Shown here: piece after piece, positions 45,226 to 55,334 of the stretch
Numbering within the stretch: position 1 is the stretch's first letter
Layout: every line of letters begins with the position of its first letter
Assembly: GCF_004345265.1 (NCBI RefSeq)
Contig: NZ_SLUM01000003.1
Span: forward strand, 1-64,000
Length of the DNA stretch: 64,000 nt
Origin: Allofournierella massiliensis
GTDB taxonomy: Bacteria; Bacillota; Clostridia; Oscillospirales; Ruminococcaceae
Reading direction: 5' to 3'
Translations under genes and position numbers: made by a program
Notes under the pieces: generated by a model
Told to the model about the DNA's origin: nothing
The model's database searches: none
What the model saw: only the letters and a program-made list of their open reading frames with translations

Positions 45226-45963
45226 ATGGAACAGCTGGATCTGTACAAACTGGTGAACGAAAACGCCTACCCCGGCCGGGGCATCGTGCTGGGCCTTGCC
45301 CCCAGCGGCAAGAAGGCGCTGATTGCCTACTTTATCATGGGCCGCAGCGCCAACAGCCGCAACCGTGTGTTTGACCCGGTGCCCGAGATCGGAGGCATCC
45401 GCACCCTGGCGGCCGACCCCGCCAAGCTGGAGGACCCCAGCCTGATCATCTACAACCCGGTGCGCACCGTGGCGAATGCCCACATCGTGACCAACGGCGA
45501 CCAGACCGACACCGTGTATGAGTTCATGGCCCGGGGCGAGCGCTTTGAGGACGCCCTGCGCACCCGCACCTTCGAGCCGGACGGCCCCAACTGGACCCCC
45601 CGCATCAGCGGTCTGGTGGAGCTGGAGGAGGCGGGGTGCAGCTACAGGCTGTCCATTCTGAAGAGCGCCGACGGCAACGGCGAAAGCTGCCGCCGCTACT
45701 TCTTCGAGTATCCTATCCCGGTGGCGGGCGAGGGCCACTTCATCCACACCTACAAGTGCGACGGCAACCCCATCCCCAGCTTTGAGGGTGAGCCGGAGAA
45801 GGTCGCCCTGCCCGAGGAGGCCGAGGAGCTGGCCACCCGTCTGTGGGAGAATCTGAACGGGGACAACAAGGTCAGCCTGTTTGTGCGTGCCATTGATCTG
45901 GCCACCGGCGAGACCGAAGACGTGATCATCAACAAATACGACGCTGTTTGCGACGAAGAATAA
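45226..45963 (+). CDS. purO: Stand-alone IMP cyclohydrolase (PurO-like)
   Basis: This 245-residue protein of the IMP_cyclohyd family includes PGRGIVLGLAPSGKKALIAYFIMGRSANSRNRVF and IIYNPVRTVANAHIVTNGDQTD. It closes FAICAR to IMP, the last step, normally done by the N-terminal half of PurH. It is found with separate AICAR transformylases in several Clostridia. GGAGG precedes the ATG at 45226 by five bases; an ATG four codons upstream is possible. Confidence 0.88.
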   Translation: MEQLDLYKLVNENAYPGRGIVLGLAPSGKKALIAYFIMGRSANSRNRVFDPVPEIGGIRTLAADPAKLEDPSLIIYNPVRTVANAHIVTNGDQTDTVYEFMARGERFEDALRTRTFEPDGPNWTPRISGLVELEEAGCSYRLSILKSADGNGESCRRYFFEYPIPVAGEGHFIHTYKCDGNPIPSFEGEPEKVALPEEAEELATRLWENLNGDNKVSLFVRAIDLATGETEDVIINKYDAVCDEE

Positions 45964-45979
45964 GGGGGAGAACGATACC

Positions 45980-47152
45980 ATGACCGAACTGGAACTGAAA
46001 TACGGCTGTAACCCCAACCAGAAACCCGCCCGCATCTTCATGAAGGAGGGCGAGCTGCCGGTGACCGTTCTGAACGGCAAGCCCGGCTACATCAACTTTC
46101 TGGACGCGCTGAACTCCTGGCAGCTGGTGCGCGAGCTGAAGCAGGCCACCGGCCTGCCCGCCGCCGCTTCCTTCAAGCACGTTTCCCCGGCGGGCGCGGC
46201 CCTGGGCCTGCCCCTGGACGACACCCTGAAGAGGATGTACTTCTGCGAGGGTCTGGAGCTGAGCCCTCTGGCCTGCGCATACGCCCGCGCCCGCGGCGCT
46301 GACCGGATGAGCAGCTTCGGCGACTGGATTGCCCTGTCCGACGTGTGCGACGAGAGCACCGCCGAGGTCATCCAGCATGAGGTGACCGACGGCATCATCG
46401 CCCCCGGCTACACCGACGAGGCGCTGGCTATTCTGAAATCCAAGCGCAAGGGCAATTACAACATCGTGCAGATCGACCCGGACTATGTGCCCGAAGCCAT
46501 CGAGCGCAAGCAGGTGTTCGGCATTGTGTTCGAGCAGGGCCGCAACGAGCTGAAGATCGACGAGAGCATGCTGGAGAATCTGGTCACCGACAACAAGACC
46601 CTGACCGCCGAGCAGAAGCGGGATCTGATGCTCTGCCTGATCACCCTGAAATACACCCAGTCCAACAGCGTGTGCTACGCCCAGGGCGGCCAGGTGATCG
46701 GCGTGGGCGCCGGTCAGCAGAGCCGCATCCACTGCACCCGTCTGGCCGGCAACAAGGCCGACATCTGGCAGCTGCGCCACCATCCCAAGGTGCTGGCCCT
46801 GCCCTTCCGGGAGGACGTTTCCCGCCCCAACCGGGACAATGCCATCGACGTTTACATCAGCGACGAGTACGAGGATGTGATCGGCGACGATGTGTGGGCC
46901 GAGACCTTCACCGAGCAGCCCGCCCCCCTCACCGCAGAGGAAAAGAAGGCATGGCTGGCCCAGGTAAAGGGTGTTGTGCTGGGCAGCGACGCCTTCTTCC
47001 CCTTCGGCGACAACATCGAGCGCGCCCGCCGCAGCGGCGTGGAAGCCATTGTGCAGCCCGGCGGCTCCATCCGGGATCAGCAGGTCATCGATACCTGCAA
47101 CAAATACGGCATCGCCATGGCCTTCTGCGGCATCCGGCTGTTCCACCACTAA
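45980..47152 (+). CDS. purH: Stand-alone AICAR transformylase
   Basis: This 390-residue protein corresponds to the C-terminal transformylase half of PurH: LKYGCNPNQKPARIF, ASFKHVSPAGAALG, KYTQSNSVCYAQGGQVIGVGAGQQSRIHCTRLAG and FPFGDNIERARRSGVEAIVQPGGSIRDQ. The KH pair (SFKH) needed for formyl transfer is present. The cyclohydrolase half is absent and is supplied by the preceding gene. GGGGGAG precedes the ATG. Confidence 0.92.
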   Translation: MTELELKYGCNPNQKPARIFMKEGELPVTVLNGKPGYINFLDALNSWQLVRELKQATGLPAAASFKHVSPAGAALGLPLDDTLKRMYFCEGLELSPLACAYARARGADRMSSFGDWIALSDVCDESTAEVIQHEVTDGIIAPGYTDEALAILKSKRKGNYNIVQIDPDYVPEAIERKQVFGIVFEQGRNELKIDESMLENLVTDNKTLTAEQKRDLMLCLITLKYTQSNSVCYAQGGQVIGVGAGQQSRIHCTRLAGNKADIWQLRHHPKVLALPFREDVSRPNRDNAIDVYISDEYEDVIGDDVWAETFTEQPAPLTAEEKKAWLAQVKGVVLGSDAFFPFGDNIERARRSGVEAIVQPGGSIRDQQVIDTCNKYGIAMAFCGIRLFHH

Positions 47153-47168
47153 GGAGAACCGGCTGCGC

Positions 47169-47220
47169 GGCACAAATTTGTGCCATTGGGCTTTTTGCCC
47201 TGCCGGGATTTTGTTATAAT
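47169..47220 (+). promoter_or_regulatory. Internal pur promoter with palindrome
   Basis: An extended -10 box TGTTATAAT (47212-47220) lies after the AICAR transformylase stop. A perfect 16-base palindrome GGCACAAATTTGTGCC (47169-47184) lies about 30 bases upstream. It would drive purD-purL-purB. Confidence 0.6.
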
Positions 47221-47223
47221 ATA

Positions 47224-47279
47224 AGACGATACCGCATCATTTCAGGTGGTGGGCCGGGCCGGAGCATCCGGCGCGGGCC
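47224..47279. repeat. Partial foldback repeat, copy 3
   Basis: AGACGATACCGCATCATTTCAGGTGGTGG resembles the left end of copies 1 and 2. The remainder is replaced by a GC-rich hairpin (GGTGGGCCGGGCCGG against CCGGCGCGGGCCGCC). Confidence 0.5.
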
Positions 47280-47292
47280 GCCTGCGCCGTAA

Positions 47293-47363
47293 GGCTTGAA
47301 TGACGAGGAAACGTCTCAAGCCAGACGACCATTGTGTTGCGTTCAAAGGCCGTCTGGCTTTTT
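47293..47363 (+). promoter_or_regulatory. Candidate purD attenuator (mutually exclusive hairpins)
   Basis: Stem A: GGCTTGA (47293-47299) with TCAAGCC (47316-47322), extended by GACG/CGTC. Stem B: AGCCAGACG (47319-47327) with CGTCTGGCT (47351-47359), then five T, is a terminator. Stems A and B share bases 47319-47322, as in an antiterminator/terminator switch. Confidence 0.55.
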
Positions 47364-47410
47364 GAATGCTTTATACCTGCCTGCATGGAACGAAAGAGGG
47401 AATCAAGCGC

Positions 47411-48700
<1,290 letters not shown>

Positions 48701-48704
48701 ACCC

Positions 48705-51700
48705 ATGGTATACCGCATCTATGTGGAAAAGAAAAAGGGCTTTGACCACGAGGCCCAGAACCTGCTGGGCGAAGTGCACGGCCTGCTGGGCATCCAGTCG
48801 GTAACCGGCCTGCGCCTGCTGAACCGTTACGACGTGGAGGGCGTGAGCGAGGAGCTGTTCCGCAGCTGCATCCCCACCGTATTCAGCGAGCCCCCCGTGG
48901 ACGACACCTGCGACCACTGCCCCGAAGCGGACGTGGTGTTCGCGGTGGAATACCTGCCCGGTCAGTTCGACCAGCGGGCTGCTTCCGCCAGCGAGTGCAT
49001 CCAGCTGATCAGCCAGGGCGAGCGCCCCACCGTGCGCACCGCCCGGGTGTATCTGCTCACCGGCAATCCCACCGAGGCGGAGCTGGCTCAGATCAAGAAA
49101 TACGTCATCAACCCGGTGGAGGCCCGGGAGGCCAGCCTCTCCCGCAAGGACACCCTGCAGATGGATTACCCCACCCCCAGCACCGTGGAAACCCTGACCG
49201 GCTTCTGCGAGCTGGACGAGGAGGGCCTGGCAAACTTTGTGAAGGAAAAGGGCCTTGCCATGGACGAGGCGGACATCGCCTTCTGCCAGAACTACTTCCG
49301 GTTTGAAAAGCGCGACCCCACCATCACCGAGATCCGCATGATCGACACCTACTGGTCCGATCACTGCCGCCACACCACCTTCGGCACCATTCTGGACGAG
49401 ATCGAGATCCGGGACGTGCAGGTGAAGAAGGCCTTCGACAACTACCTGACCATGCGCAAGGCGGTGTACGCCGGCCGCAAGAAGAACATGTGCCTGATGG
49501 ATCTTGCCACCATCGGCGCCAAGTATCTGGCCAGCATCGGCAAGCTGAAGAATCTGGACGAGTCTGAGGAGATCAACGCCTGCACCGTGAAGATCAAGTG
49601 CGATGTGGACGGCGAGGAACAGGACTGGCTGTATCTGTTCAAGAACGAGACCCACAACCACCCCACCGAGATCGAGCCCTTCGGCGGCGCGGCCACCTGC
49701 ATCGGCGGCGCCATCCGTGACCCCCTGTCCGGCCGCAGCTACGTCTATCAGGCCATGCGCGTGACCGGCGCGGGCGATCCGCTGGTTCCGGTGAGCGAGA
49801 CCATGGCGGGCAAGCTGCCCCAGCGCAAGCTGGTCACCACCGCCGCCGCCGGTTATTCCAGCTACGGCAACCAGATCGGTCTGGCCACCGGTCAGGTGGA
49901 CGAGCTGTACCATCCCGGCTATGTGGCCAAGCGGCTGGAGATCGGTGCCGTGGTGGGCGCTGCCCCCGCTTCCAACGTGCGCCGTGAGGTGCCCGCCGCC
50001 GGCGACATTGTGGTGCTGCTGGGCGGCGCCACCGGCCGCGACGGCTGCGGCGGCGCCACCGGCTCCTCCAAGGCCCACAAGCTGGAAAGTCTGGAAACCT
50101 GCGGCGCTGAGGTGCAGAAGGGCAACGCCCCCATCGAGCGCAAGCTGCAGCGCCTCTTCCGCCGCCCCGAAGCCACCCGCCTGATCAAGCGCTGCAACGA
50201 CTTCGGCGCAGGCGGCGTGTCCGTTGCCATCGGCGAGCTGGCCGACGGTCTGGCCATTGATCTGGACGCCGTGCCCAAGAAGTACGAGGGCCTGGACGGC
50301 ACCGAGCTGGCCATCAGCGAAAGCCAGGAGCGCATGGCCGTTGTGCTGGCTCCCCAGGACGTGGAAGCCTTCGTGAAGCTGGCCCATGAGGAAAATCTGG
50401 ACGCCACCGTGGTGGCCACCGTCACCGAGGATCCCCGCCTGACCATGACCTGGAAGGGCAACACCATTGTAAACATCAGCCGCAACTTCCTGAACTCCAA
50501 CGGTGCGGAAAAGCGCGCCCGGGTTCTGGTGTACGACTGCCAGGACTACAAGGTGGACTGGCAGGGCGACACCTGGGCGGAGAAGATGAAGAATCTGGTC
50601 ACCGACCTGAATGTGTGCAGCAAGAAGGGCCTGTCCGAGCGGTTCGATTCCACCATCGGCGCGGCCACTGTGCTCATGCCCTTTGGCGGCAAGTACCAGC
50701 TGACCCCCGCGCAGGCCATGGCGGCCAAGCTGCCGGTATCCGGCGAGACCACCACCTGCAGCGGTATGGCCTGGGGCTACAACCCCTATCTGATGGAGAA
50801 AAAGCAGTACAGCGGCGCCTATCTGGCCGTTGTGGAAAGCATCTCCAAGCTGGTGGCCAGCGGCTTCCGCTATGAGGATGCCTACCTGACCTTCCAGGAA
50901 TACTTCGAGCGTCTGGGCGACGCCCCCGAGCGCTGGGGCAAGCCCTTCGCCGCCCTGCTGGGCGCTTTGATGGCACAGGTGGATCTGGGCGTGGCCGCCA
51001 TCGGCGGCAAGGACAGCATGTCCGGCAGCTTCGAGAATCTGGACGTGCCTCCCACGCTGGTGAGCTTCGCCACCGCCATTGGCAACACCAAAAATGTGAT
51101 CAGCCCCGAGTTCAAGACCGCGGGCAGCAAGGTGGTCTGGCTGTATCCCGAGTATCAGGATAAGCTGGAGCTGCGCCCCGAGCCCCACAGCCTGAAAAAG
51201 CTGTACAAGAAGGTGGAGGAGCTGATCGCTTCCGGTAAGGTGAAGGCCGCCTACACCCCCGGCTACGGCTGCGCCGCCGAGGCAGTGTTCAAGATGTGCC
51301 TGGGCAACCGGCTGGGCTTCGCACTGGATGCCGCCCGCGACCCGGAGAATCTGTTCCATCCCGCTTACGGCAGCTTCATTCTGGAGGTTGATCCGGAGCT
51401 GGAGCTGGATATGGGCGTCACTCTGGGCACCGTTACCGAGACCTACGCGCTGAAGATGGGCGGCGAGACCATCGACCTGGCCGCCCTGCAGGAGGCCTGG
51501 GAATCCAAGCTGGAGCCGGTGTTCCCCTACCGCAAGGCGGGCGCCACCGTGGACAAGATCAGCTATGAGGCCACCGAGCGCAAGGCCCCGGCCATCGGCA
51601 TCGCCAAGCCCCGGGTGATCATTCCCGTATTCCCCGGCACCAACTGCGAGTACGACACCGCCCGCGCCTTTGCCCGCGCCGGCGCCTACCCGAAGGTGCT

Positions 51701-52406
51701 GGTCATCAACAACCTGAGCGCCTCGGCGGTTGCCGAGAGCTGCGCCGCCCTGACCCAGGCCATCCGGGAGAGCCAGATCGTGATGCTGCCCGGCGGCTTC
51801 TCCGGCGGCGACGAGCCGGACGGCAGCGCCAAGTTCATCACCGCCTTCCTGCGGGCTCCCTCCGTCACCGAGGCGGTACACGAGCTGCTGCAAAAGCGCG
51901 ACGGCCTGATGCTGGGCATCTGCAACGGCTTCCAGGCCCTGATCAAGCTGGGCCTTGTGCCCTACGGCGAGATCCGCCCCATCACCGCGGACTGCCCCAC
52001 CCTGACCTTCAACACCATCAACCGCCACCAGAGCATGCTGGTGAACACCCGCATCGCCTCCAATAAGAGCCCCTGGCTGAGCCGCTGCAGCGTGGACGAA
52101 GTTCACACCATCGCCATCAGCCACGGCGAGGGCCGCTTTGTGGCCAGCGATGAGGTGGTGAAGAGCCTGATCGAGAACGGTCAGGTGGCCACTCAGTATG
52201 TGGACGCGGCGGGCCAGCCCACCATGGACCTGCGCTACAACCCCAACGGCAGCGTGCTGGCCATCGAGGGCATCACCAGCCCGGACGGCCGCGTGCTGGG
52301 CAAGATGGGCCACACCGAGCGCAGCGGCGACGAGCTGTACAGGAACGTGCCCGGCAACAAGTACCAGCCCCTGTTCGAGGGCGGCGTGGATTACTTCAAG
52401 CTGTAA
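48705..52406 (+). CDS. purL: FGAM synthase PurL (large, fused form)
   Basis: This 1233-residue protein has the single-chain layout. An N-terminal PurS-like region is followed by two PurM-like halves (IDTYWSDHCRHTTFGTI at about 207, ETHNHPTEIEPFGGAAT at about 316, and IGGKDSMSGSF in the second half). A C-terminal glutaminase domain has FPGTNCEYDTARAF and nucleophile Cys1073 in GICNGFQALIKLG. It converts FGAR to FGAM. AAAGGAGAG precedes the ATG. The ~1230-residue form matches the clostridial TIGR01857 type. Confidence 0.96.
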   Translation: MVYRIYVEKKKGFDHEAQNLLGEVHGLLGIQSVTGLRLLNRYDVEGVSEELFRSCIPTVFSEPPVDDTCDHCPEADVVFAVEYLPGQFDQRAASASECIQLISQGERPTVRTARVYLLTGNPTEAELAQIKKYVINPVEAREASLSRKDTLQMDYPTPSTVETLTGFCELDEEGLANFVKEKGLAMDEADIAFCQNYFRFEKRDPTITEIRMIDTYWSDHCRHTTFGTILDEIEIRDVQVKKAFDNYLTMRKAVYAGRKKNMCLMDLATIGAKYLASIGKLKNLDESEEINACTVKIKCDVDGEEQDWLYLFKNETHNHPTEIEPFGGAATCIGGAIRDPLSGRSYVYQAMRVTGAGDPLVPVSETMAGKLPQRKLVTTAAAGYSSYGNQIGLATGQVDELYHPGYVAKRLEIGAVVGAAPASNVRREVPAAGDIVVLLGGATGRDGCGGATGSSKAHKLESLETCGAEVQKGNAPIERKLQRLFRRPEATRLIKRCNDFGAGGVSVAIGELADGLAIDLDAVPKKYEGLDGTELAISESQERMAVVLAPQDVEAFVKLAHEENLDATVVATVTEDPRLTMTWKGNTIVNISRNFLNSNGAEKRARVLVYDCQDYKVDWQGDTWAEKMKNLVTDLNVCSKKGLSERFDSTIGAATVLMPFGGKYQLTPAQAMAAKLPVSGETTTCSGMAWGYNPYLMEKKQYSGAYLAVVESISKLVASGFRYEDAYLTFQEYFERLGDAPERWGKPFAALLGALMAQVDLGVAAIGGKDSMSGSFENLDVPPTLVSFATAIGNTKNVISPEFKTAGSKVVWLYPEYQDKLELRPEPHSLKKLYKKVEELIASGKVKAAYTPGYGCAAEAVFKMCLGNRLGFALDAARDPENLFHPAYGSFILEVDPELELDMGVTLGTVTETYALKMGGETIDLAALQEAWESKLEPVFPYRKAGATVDKISYEATERKAPAIGIAKPRVIIPVFPGTNCEYDTARAFARAGAYPKVLVINNLSASAVAESCAALTQAIRESQIVMLPGGFSGGDEPDGSAKFITAFLRAPSVTEAVHELLQKRDGLMLGICNGFQALIKLGLVPYGEIRPITADCPTLTFNTINRHQSMLVNTRIASNKSPWLSRCSVDEVHTIAISHGEGRFVASDEVVKSLIENGQVATQYVDAAGQPTMDLRYNPNGSVLAIEGITSPDGRVLGKMGHTERSGDELYRNVPGNKYQPLFEGGVDYFKL

Positions 52407-52421
52407 GCCCAAAAAACAAGT

Positions 52422-52456
52422 CGGGCGGGCGAGGCCTTATGCGCCCCGCCCGCCCT
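52422..52456 (+). terminator. GC hairpin between purL and purB
   Basis: CGGGCGGGCG with CGCCCGCCC, short CTTT tail. Probably partial. Confidence 0.55.
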
Positions 52457-52486
52457 TTATGAGAAACCAGAGAAAGGGGAACCACT

Positions 52487-53920
52487 ATGTCCCACGATAA
52501 ATACATCTCTCCCTTCGAGACCCGTTATGCCTCCCCCGAGATGCAGTACATCTTCTCGGAGGACAACAAGTTCCGCACCTGGCGCCGGCTGTGGATTGCT
52601 CTGGCCAGGGCCGAGAAGGCCAATGGCCTGAACATCACCGACGAGCAGATTGCCGAGCTGGAAGCCCACAAGGACGACATCAACTATGAGGATGCCATCC
52701 GCCGGGAAAAGGAATGCCGCCACGACGTGATGAGCCATGTGTACGCCTATGGCCTGCAGTGCCCCCACGCCAAGGGCATCATCCATCTGGGCGCCACCAG
52801 CTGCTATGTGGGCGATAACACCGACGTGCTGGTGATGAAGGAAGGTCTTGCGCTGGTGCAGAAGAAGCTGGTGGGCGTGATGGCTCTGCTGGCCAAATTT
52901 GCCGACGAGTACAAGGATATGCCTGCCCTGGCCTACACCCATCTGCAGCCCGCCCAGCTCACCACCGTGGGCAAACGCGCCAGCCTGTGGCTGAATGAGC
53001 TGTACATGGACTATGAGGAGATCACCAACCGGATGAACGCGCTGGCCCTGCTGGGCAGCAAGGGCACCACCGGCACCCAGGCCAGCTTTGTGGAGCTGTT
53101 CGAGGGCGATTCCGCCCGCATCAAGGCGGTGGAGGCTTCCATCGCTGCCGAGCTGGGCTTCGACAAGGTGGTTCCCGTGTCCGGCCAGACCTACAGCCGC
53201 AAGGTGGACTTCCAGGTGCTGAGCGCTTTGTCCGGCCTTGCCCAGAGCGCCATGAAGATGTGCACCGACATCCGCATTCTGGCCAACTTCAAGGAGATGG
53301 AAGAGCCCTTCGAGAAGAACCAGATCGGTTCCTCCGCCATGCCCTACAAGCGCAACCCCATGCGCTGCGAGCGCGTGTGCGCCCTGGCCCCCTACCTGAT
53401 GGTGGACATCCTGAACCCGGCCTTCACCGCCGGCACCCAGTGGTTCGAGCGCACCCTGGACGACTCCGCCAACAAGCGCATCGCCGTGGCTGAGGCCTTC
53501 CTGGCTGCCGATTCCATCCTGAACATCCTGCTCAACGTCTGCGACGGTCTGGTGGTGTATCCCAAGGTGATCCGCAGCCGCGTGATGGCCGAGCTGCCCT
53601 TCATGGCTGCTGAGAACATCATGATGAGCGCCGTGAAGAAGGGCGGCGACCGTCAGGAGCTGCACGAGAAGCTGCGGCAGCACTCCATCGCCGCCGCCGC
53701 GCAGGTGAAGGAGGAGGGCAAGCCCAACGATCTGATCGACCGGGTGGTGAACGACGCCAGCTTCGGCCTGACCCATGCGGACATCGACGGCGTTCTGGTG
53801 CCCGAGCACTTCACCGGCCGCAGCGCCCAGCAGGTGGAGGAGTTCCTCAATGAGGTGATCCGTCCGGTGCTGGCTGCTCATCCCGAAGCTGCCGGCCAGC
53901 ATGCCGAGCTGAACGTCTGA
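52487..53920 (+). CDS. purB: Adenylosuccinate lyase PurB
   Basis: This 477-residue fumarase/aspartase-superfamily enzyme has the signature GSSAMPYKRNPMRCERV at about residues 281-297, HLGATSCYVGDNTD, and the TH pair in ALAYTHLQPAQLTT. It acts twice: SAICAR to AICAR and adenylosuccinate to AMP. GAAAGGGGAA precedes the ATG. It is the last gene of the pur cluster and is closed by a strong terminator. Confidence 0.96.
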   Translation: MSHDKYISPFETRYASPEMQYIFSEDNKFRTWRRLWIALARAEKANGLNITDEQIAELEAHKDDINYEDAIRREKECRHDVMSHVYAYGLQCPHAKGIIHLGATSCYVGDNTDVLVMKEGLALVQKKLVGVMALLAKFADEYKDMPALAYTHLQPAQLTTVGKRASLWLNELYMDYEEITNRMNALALLGSKGTTGTQASFVELFEGDSARIKAVEASIAAELGFDKVVPVSGQTYSRKVDFQVLSALSGLAQSAMKMCTDIRILANFKEMEEPFEKNQIGSSAMPYKRNPMRCERVCALAPYLMVDILNPAFTAGTQWFERTLDDSANKRIAVAEAFLAADSILNILLNVCDGLVVYPKVIRSRVMAELPFMAAENIMMSAVKKGGDRQELHEKLRQHSIAAAAQVKEEGKPNDLIDRVVNDASFGLTHADIDGVLVPEHFTGRSAQQVEEFLNEVIRPVLAAHPEAAGQHAELNV

Positions 53921-53951
53921 TCGGCTTTCTGCTGAGAACCAAACGAAAAAG

Positions 53952-53999
53952 AAACACCCCGCCGCTGCCAGGCATCCGTCTGGCGGCGGCGGGGTGTTT
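53952..53999. terminator. Bidirectional terminator at end of pur cluster
   Basis: AAACACCCCGCCGC with GCGGCGGGGTGTTT, stem extended to TGCCA/TGGC, between convergent genes. Confidence 0.92.
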
Positions 54000-54026
54000 T
54001 CAGGAGAGGCAAAGGAAAAGGAAGGC

Positions 54027-54611
54027 TCAGGGCCGGCAGCCCAGCGCAATGCGCAAAAGAAGGGCATAATCGTCCAGCGAGCGGATCAGGTCATACTCGC
54101 CGCCCCGCTTGGCCCAGTCGGAGCCGTGGCCCCGCACCGAAATCATCACCATGCGGGCGCACTGCTCCGGCGGGAAGGGGCAGGTGAACCGGCCGCTGGC
54201 CGCGCCCCGGATCATCAGCTCCTCCAGAATCCGGCTGATGGGCCGGCTCTCGGAAAGATAGTTGCGCTTGGCGTCGTGGGCAGGGGCGCTGGTCAGGCAG
54301 CGGCAGACCCCGGCGCCCACCCGCTGGCAGTATACGCCGTAGCTGTGGATGAACCGGTCCAGATTGGCCGCCTCGTCCGGCCCGAACCGGGGCAGCACCT
54401 CCTGCTGGTAAAAATCGTCGATGCCCGCGAAAAAGGCCAGAAGCAGATCGGCTTTTTCCGGGAAATAGTGATAAAAGGTACCGGTGGATATGCCAAGACT
54501 GGTGCAGATGCCCCGCACGGTCAGGTTTTCATAGCCCACCTGATCGATCATGGGGTAGATCTGTTCCAGCAGTTCCTGGCGGCGGGCGTTCTTTTTGACC
54601 GCTGTTCGCAT
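54027..54611 (-). CDS. TetR family regulator
   Basis: This 194-residue protein has an N-terminal HTH (NLTVRGICTSLGISTGTFYHYFPEKADLL, about 33-61) and an all-helical ligand domain. The start has AGGAGG nine bases upstream. The promoter contains a palindrome ACCGGCCGGT (54648-54657) in the transcribed leader, a candidate autoregulatory site. The divergent PNPOx-like gene may be its target; ligand unknown. Confidence 0.88.
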   Translation of the reverse strand: MRTAVKKNARRQELLEQIYPMIDQVGYENLTVRGICTSLGISTGTFYHYFPEKADLLLAFFAGIDDFYQQEVLPRFGPDEAANLDRFIHSYGVYCQRVGAGVCRCLTSAPAHDAKRNYLSESRPISRILEELMIRGAASGRFTCPFPPEQCARMVMISVRGHGSDWAKRGGEYDLIRSLDDYALLLRIALGCRP

Positions 54612-54677
54612 GGGGCAAGACCTCCTGTTCTGGTTTGGAATACATATACCGGCCGGTTGTCGGCAAACTATGAACCT

Positions 54678-54706
54678 ATTATAGAACAATATGCACAGAA
54701 AAACAA
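54678..54706 (-). promoter_or_regulatory. Promoter of tetR-type gene
   Basis: Minus-strand TTGTTT (54701-54706), 17 bases, TATAAT (54678-54683). Confidence 0.65.
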
Positions 54707-54841
54707 ATGTTTCGTGGAAATAAATTGAAATTATTTGAAAGAAGGGCGGACTGCCCCTCTTTTTGTCGGAATGTGCTATAATACGATACAGACACTGTGC
54801 CCCCTGCGGGGGCCGAACGAAAGAGAAAGGCGGGAAAAACG

Positions 54842-55333
54842 ATGCGGGATCTGTGCCGGGTCGATCGAAAATTAAGCGAAGAGGATGCAAAAGAGGTGCT
54901 GCGCAAGGCGAGCTTCGGCACGCTGGCCACCATCAACGAGGACGGCTGGCCCTATGCCGCGCCCATGGCCTTTGCGCTGGAGGGGGATACGCTGTATTTC
55001 CATTCGGCCAAACGGGGCCAGAAGCTGGAGAACATCACCCGGGACGGCCGGGCCAGCTTCACGGCGGTGCTCTACGCCCACAACGTACCCGAGCGGTTTG
55101 AGGTGATCTACGCCAGCGCCATCGCCCAGGGAACGGTGCGCATCCTCACCGGGGAGAGCGAGCGGATGGCGGCCATGCGGGCCATCTGTGAAAAATATTC
55201 CGCCGACCATGTGGACACCCCCGCCTACGAGCGCACCATGAAGGGCATGCCGGCGGTGGTCATGTTCGCGCTGGACATCCAGCAGCTGCGGGGCAAGGCC
55301 AACAAGGGCCGCCTGCTGAACGAGGAAGAGTGA
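54842..55333 (+). CDS. PNPOx-like flavin/heme-binding split-barrel protein
   Basis: This 163-residue protein of the pyridoxamine 5'-phosphate oxidase-like superfamily (NimA-type) contains GTLATINEDGWPYAAPMAFALEGDTLYFHSAKRGQKLENI. Members bind FMN, F420 or heme, and some reduce nitroaromatics. Its true activity is unknown. An extended -10 (TGCTATAAT, ending near 54781) and GAAAGGCGGG support the start. The pseudouridine synthase gene follows after one base. Confidence 0.82.
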   Translation: MRDLCRVDRKLSEEDAKEVLRKASFGTLATINEDGWPYAAPMAFALEGDTLYFHSAKRGQKLENITRDGRASFTAVLYAHNVPERFEVIYASAIAQGTVRILTGESERMAAMRAICEKYSADHVDTPAYERTMKGMPAVVMFALDIQQLRGKANKGRLLNEEE

Positions 55334-55334
55334 T

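Noticed and set aside
47224-47300. ZTP (pfl) riboswitch before purD
   Set aside because: GCCGCCTG looks suggestive, but the other conserved pfl blocks are not recognisable. The left part matches the foldback repeat instead.
54027-54611. Assigning the TetR protein as regulator of the palindromes at 26214-26309
   Set aside because: Its own promoter region carries a different palindrome (ACCGGCCGGT) and no TGAAC-N3-GTTCA site.
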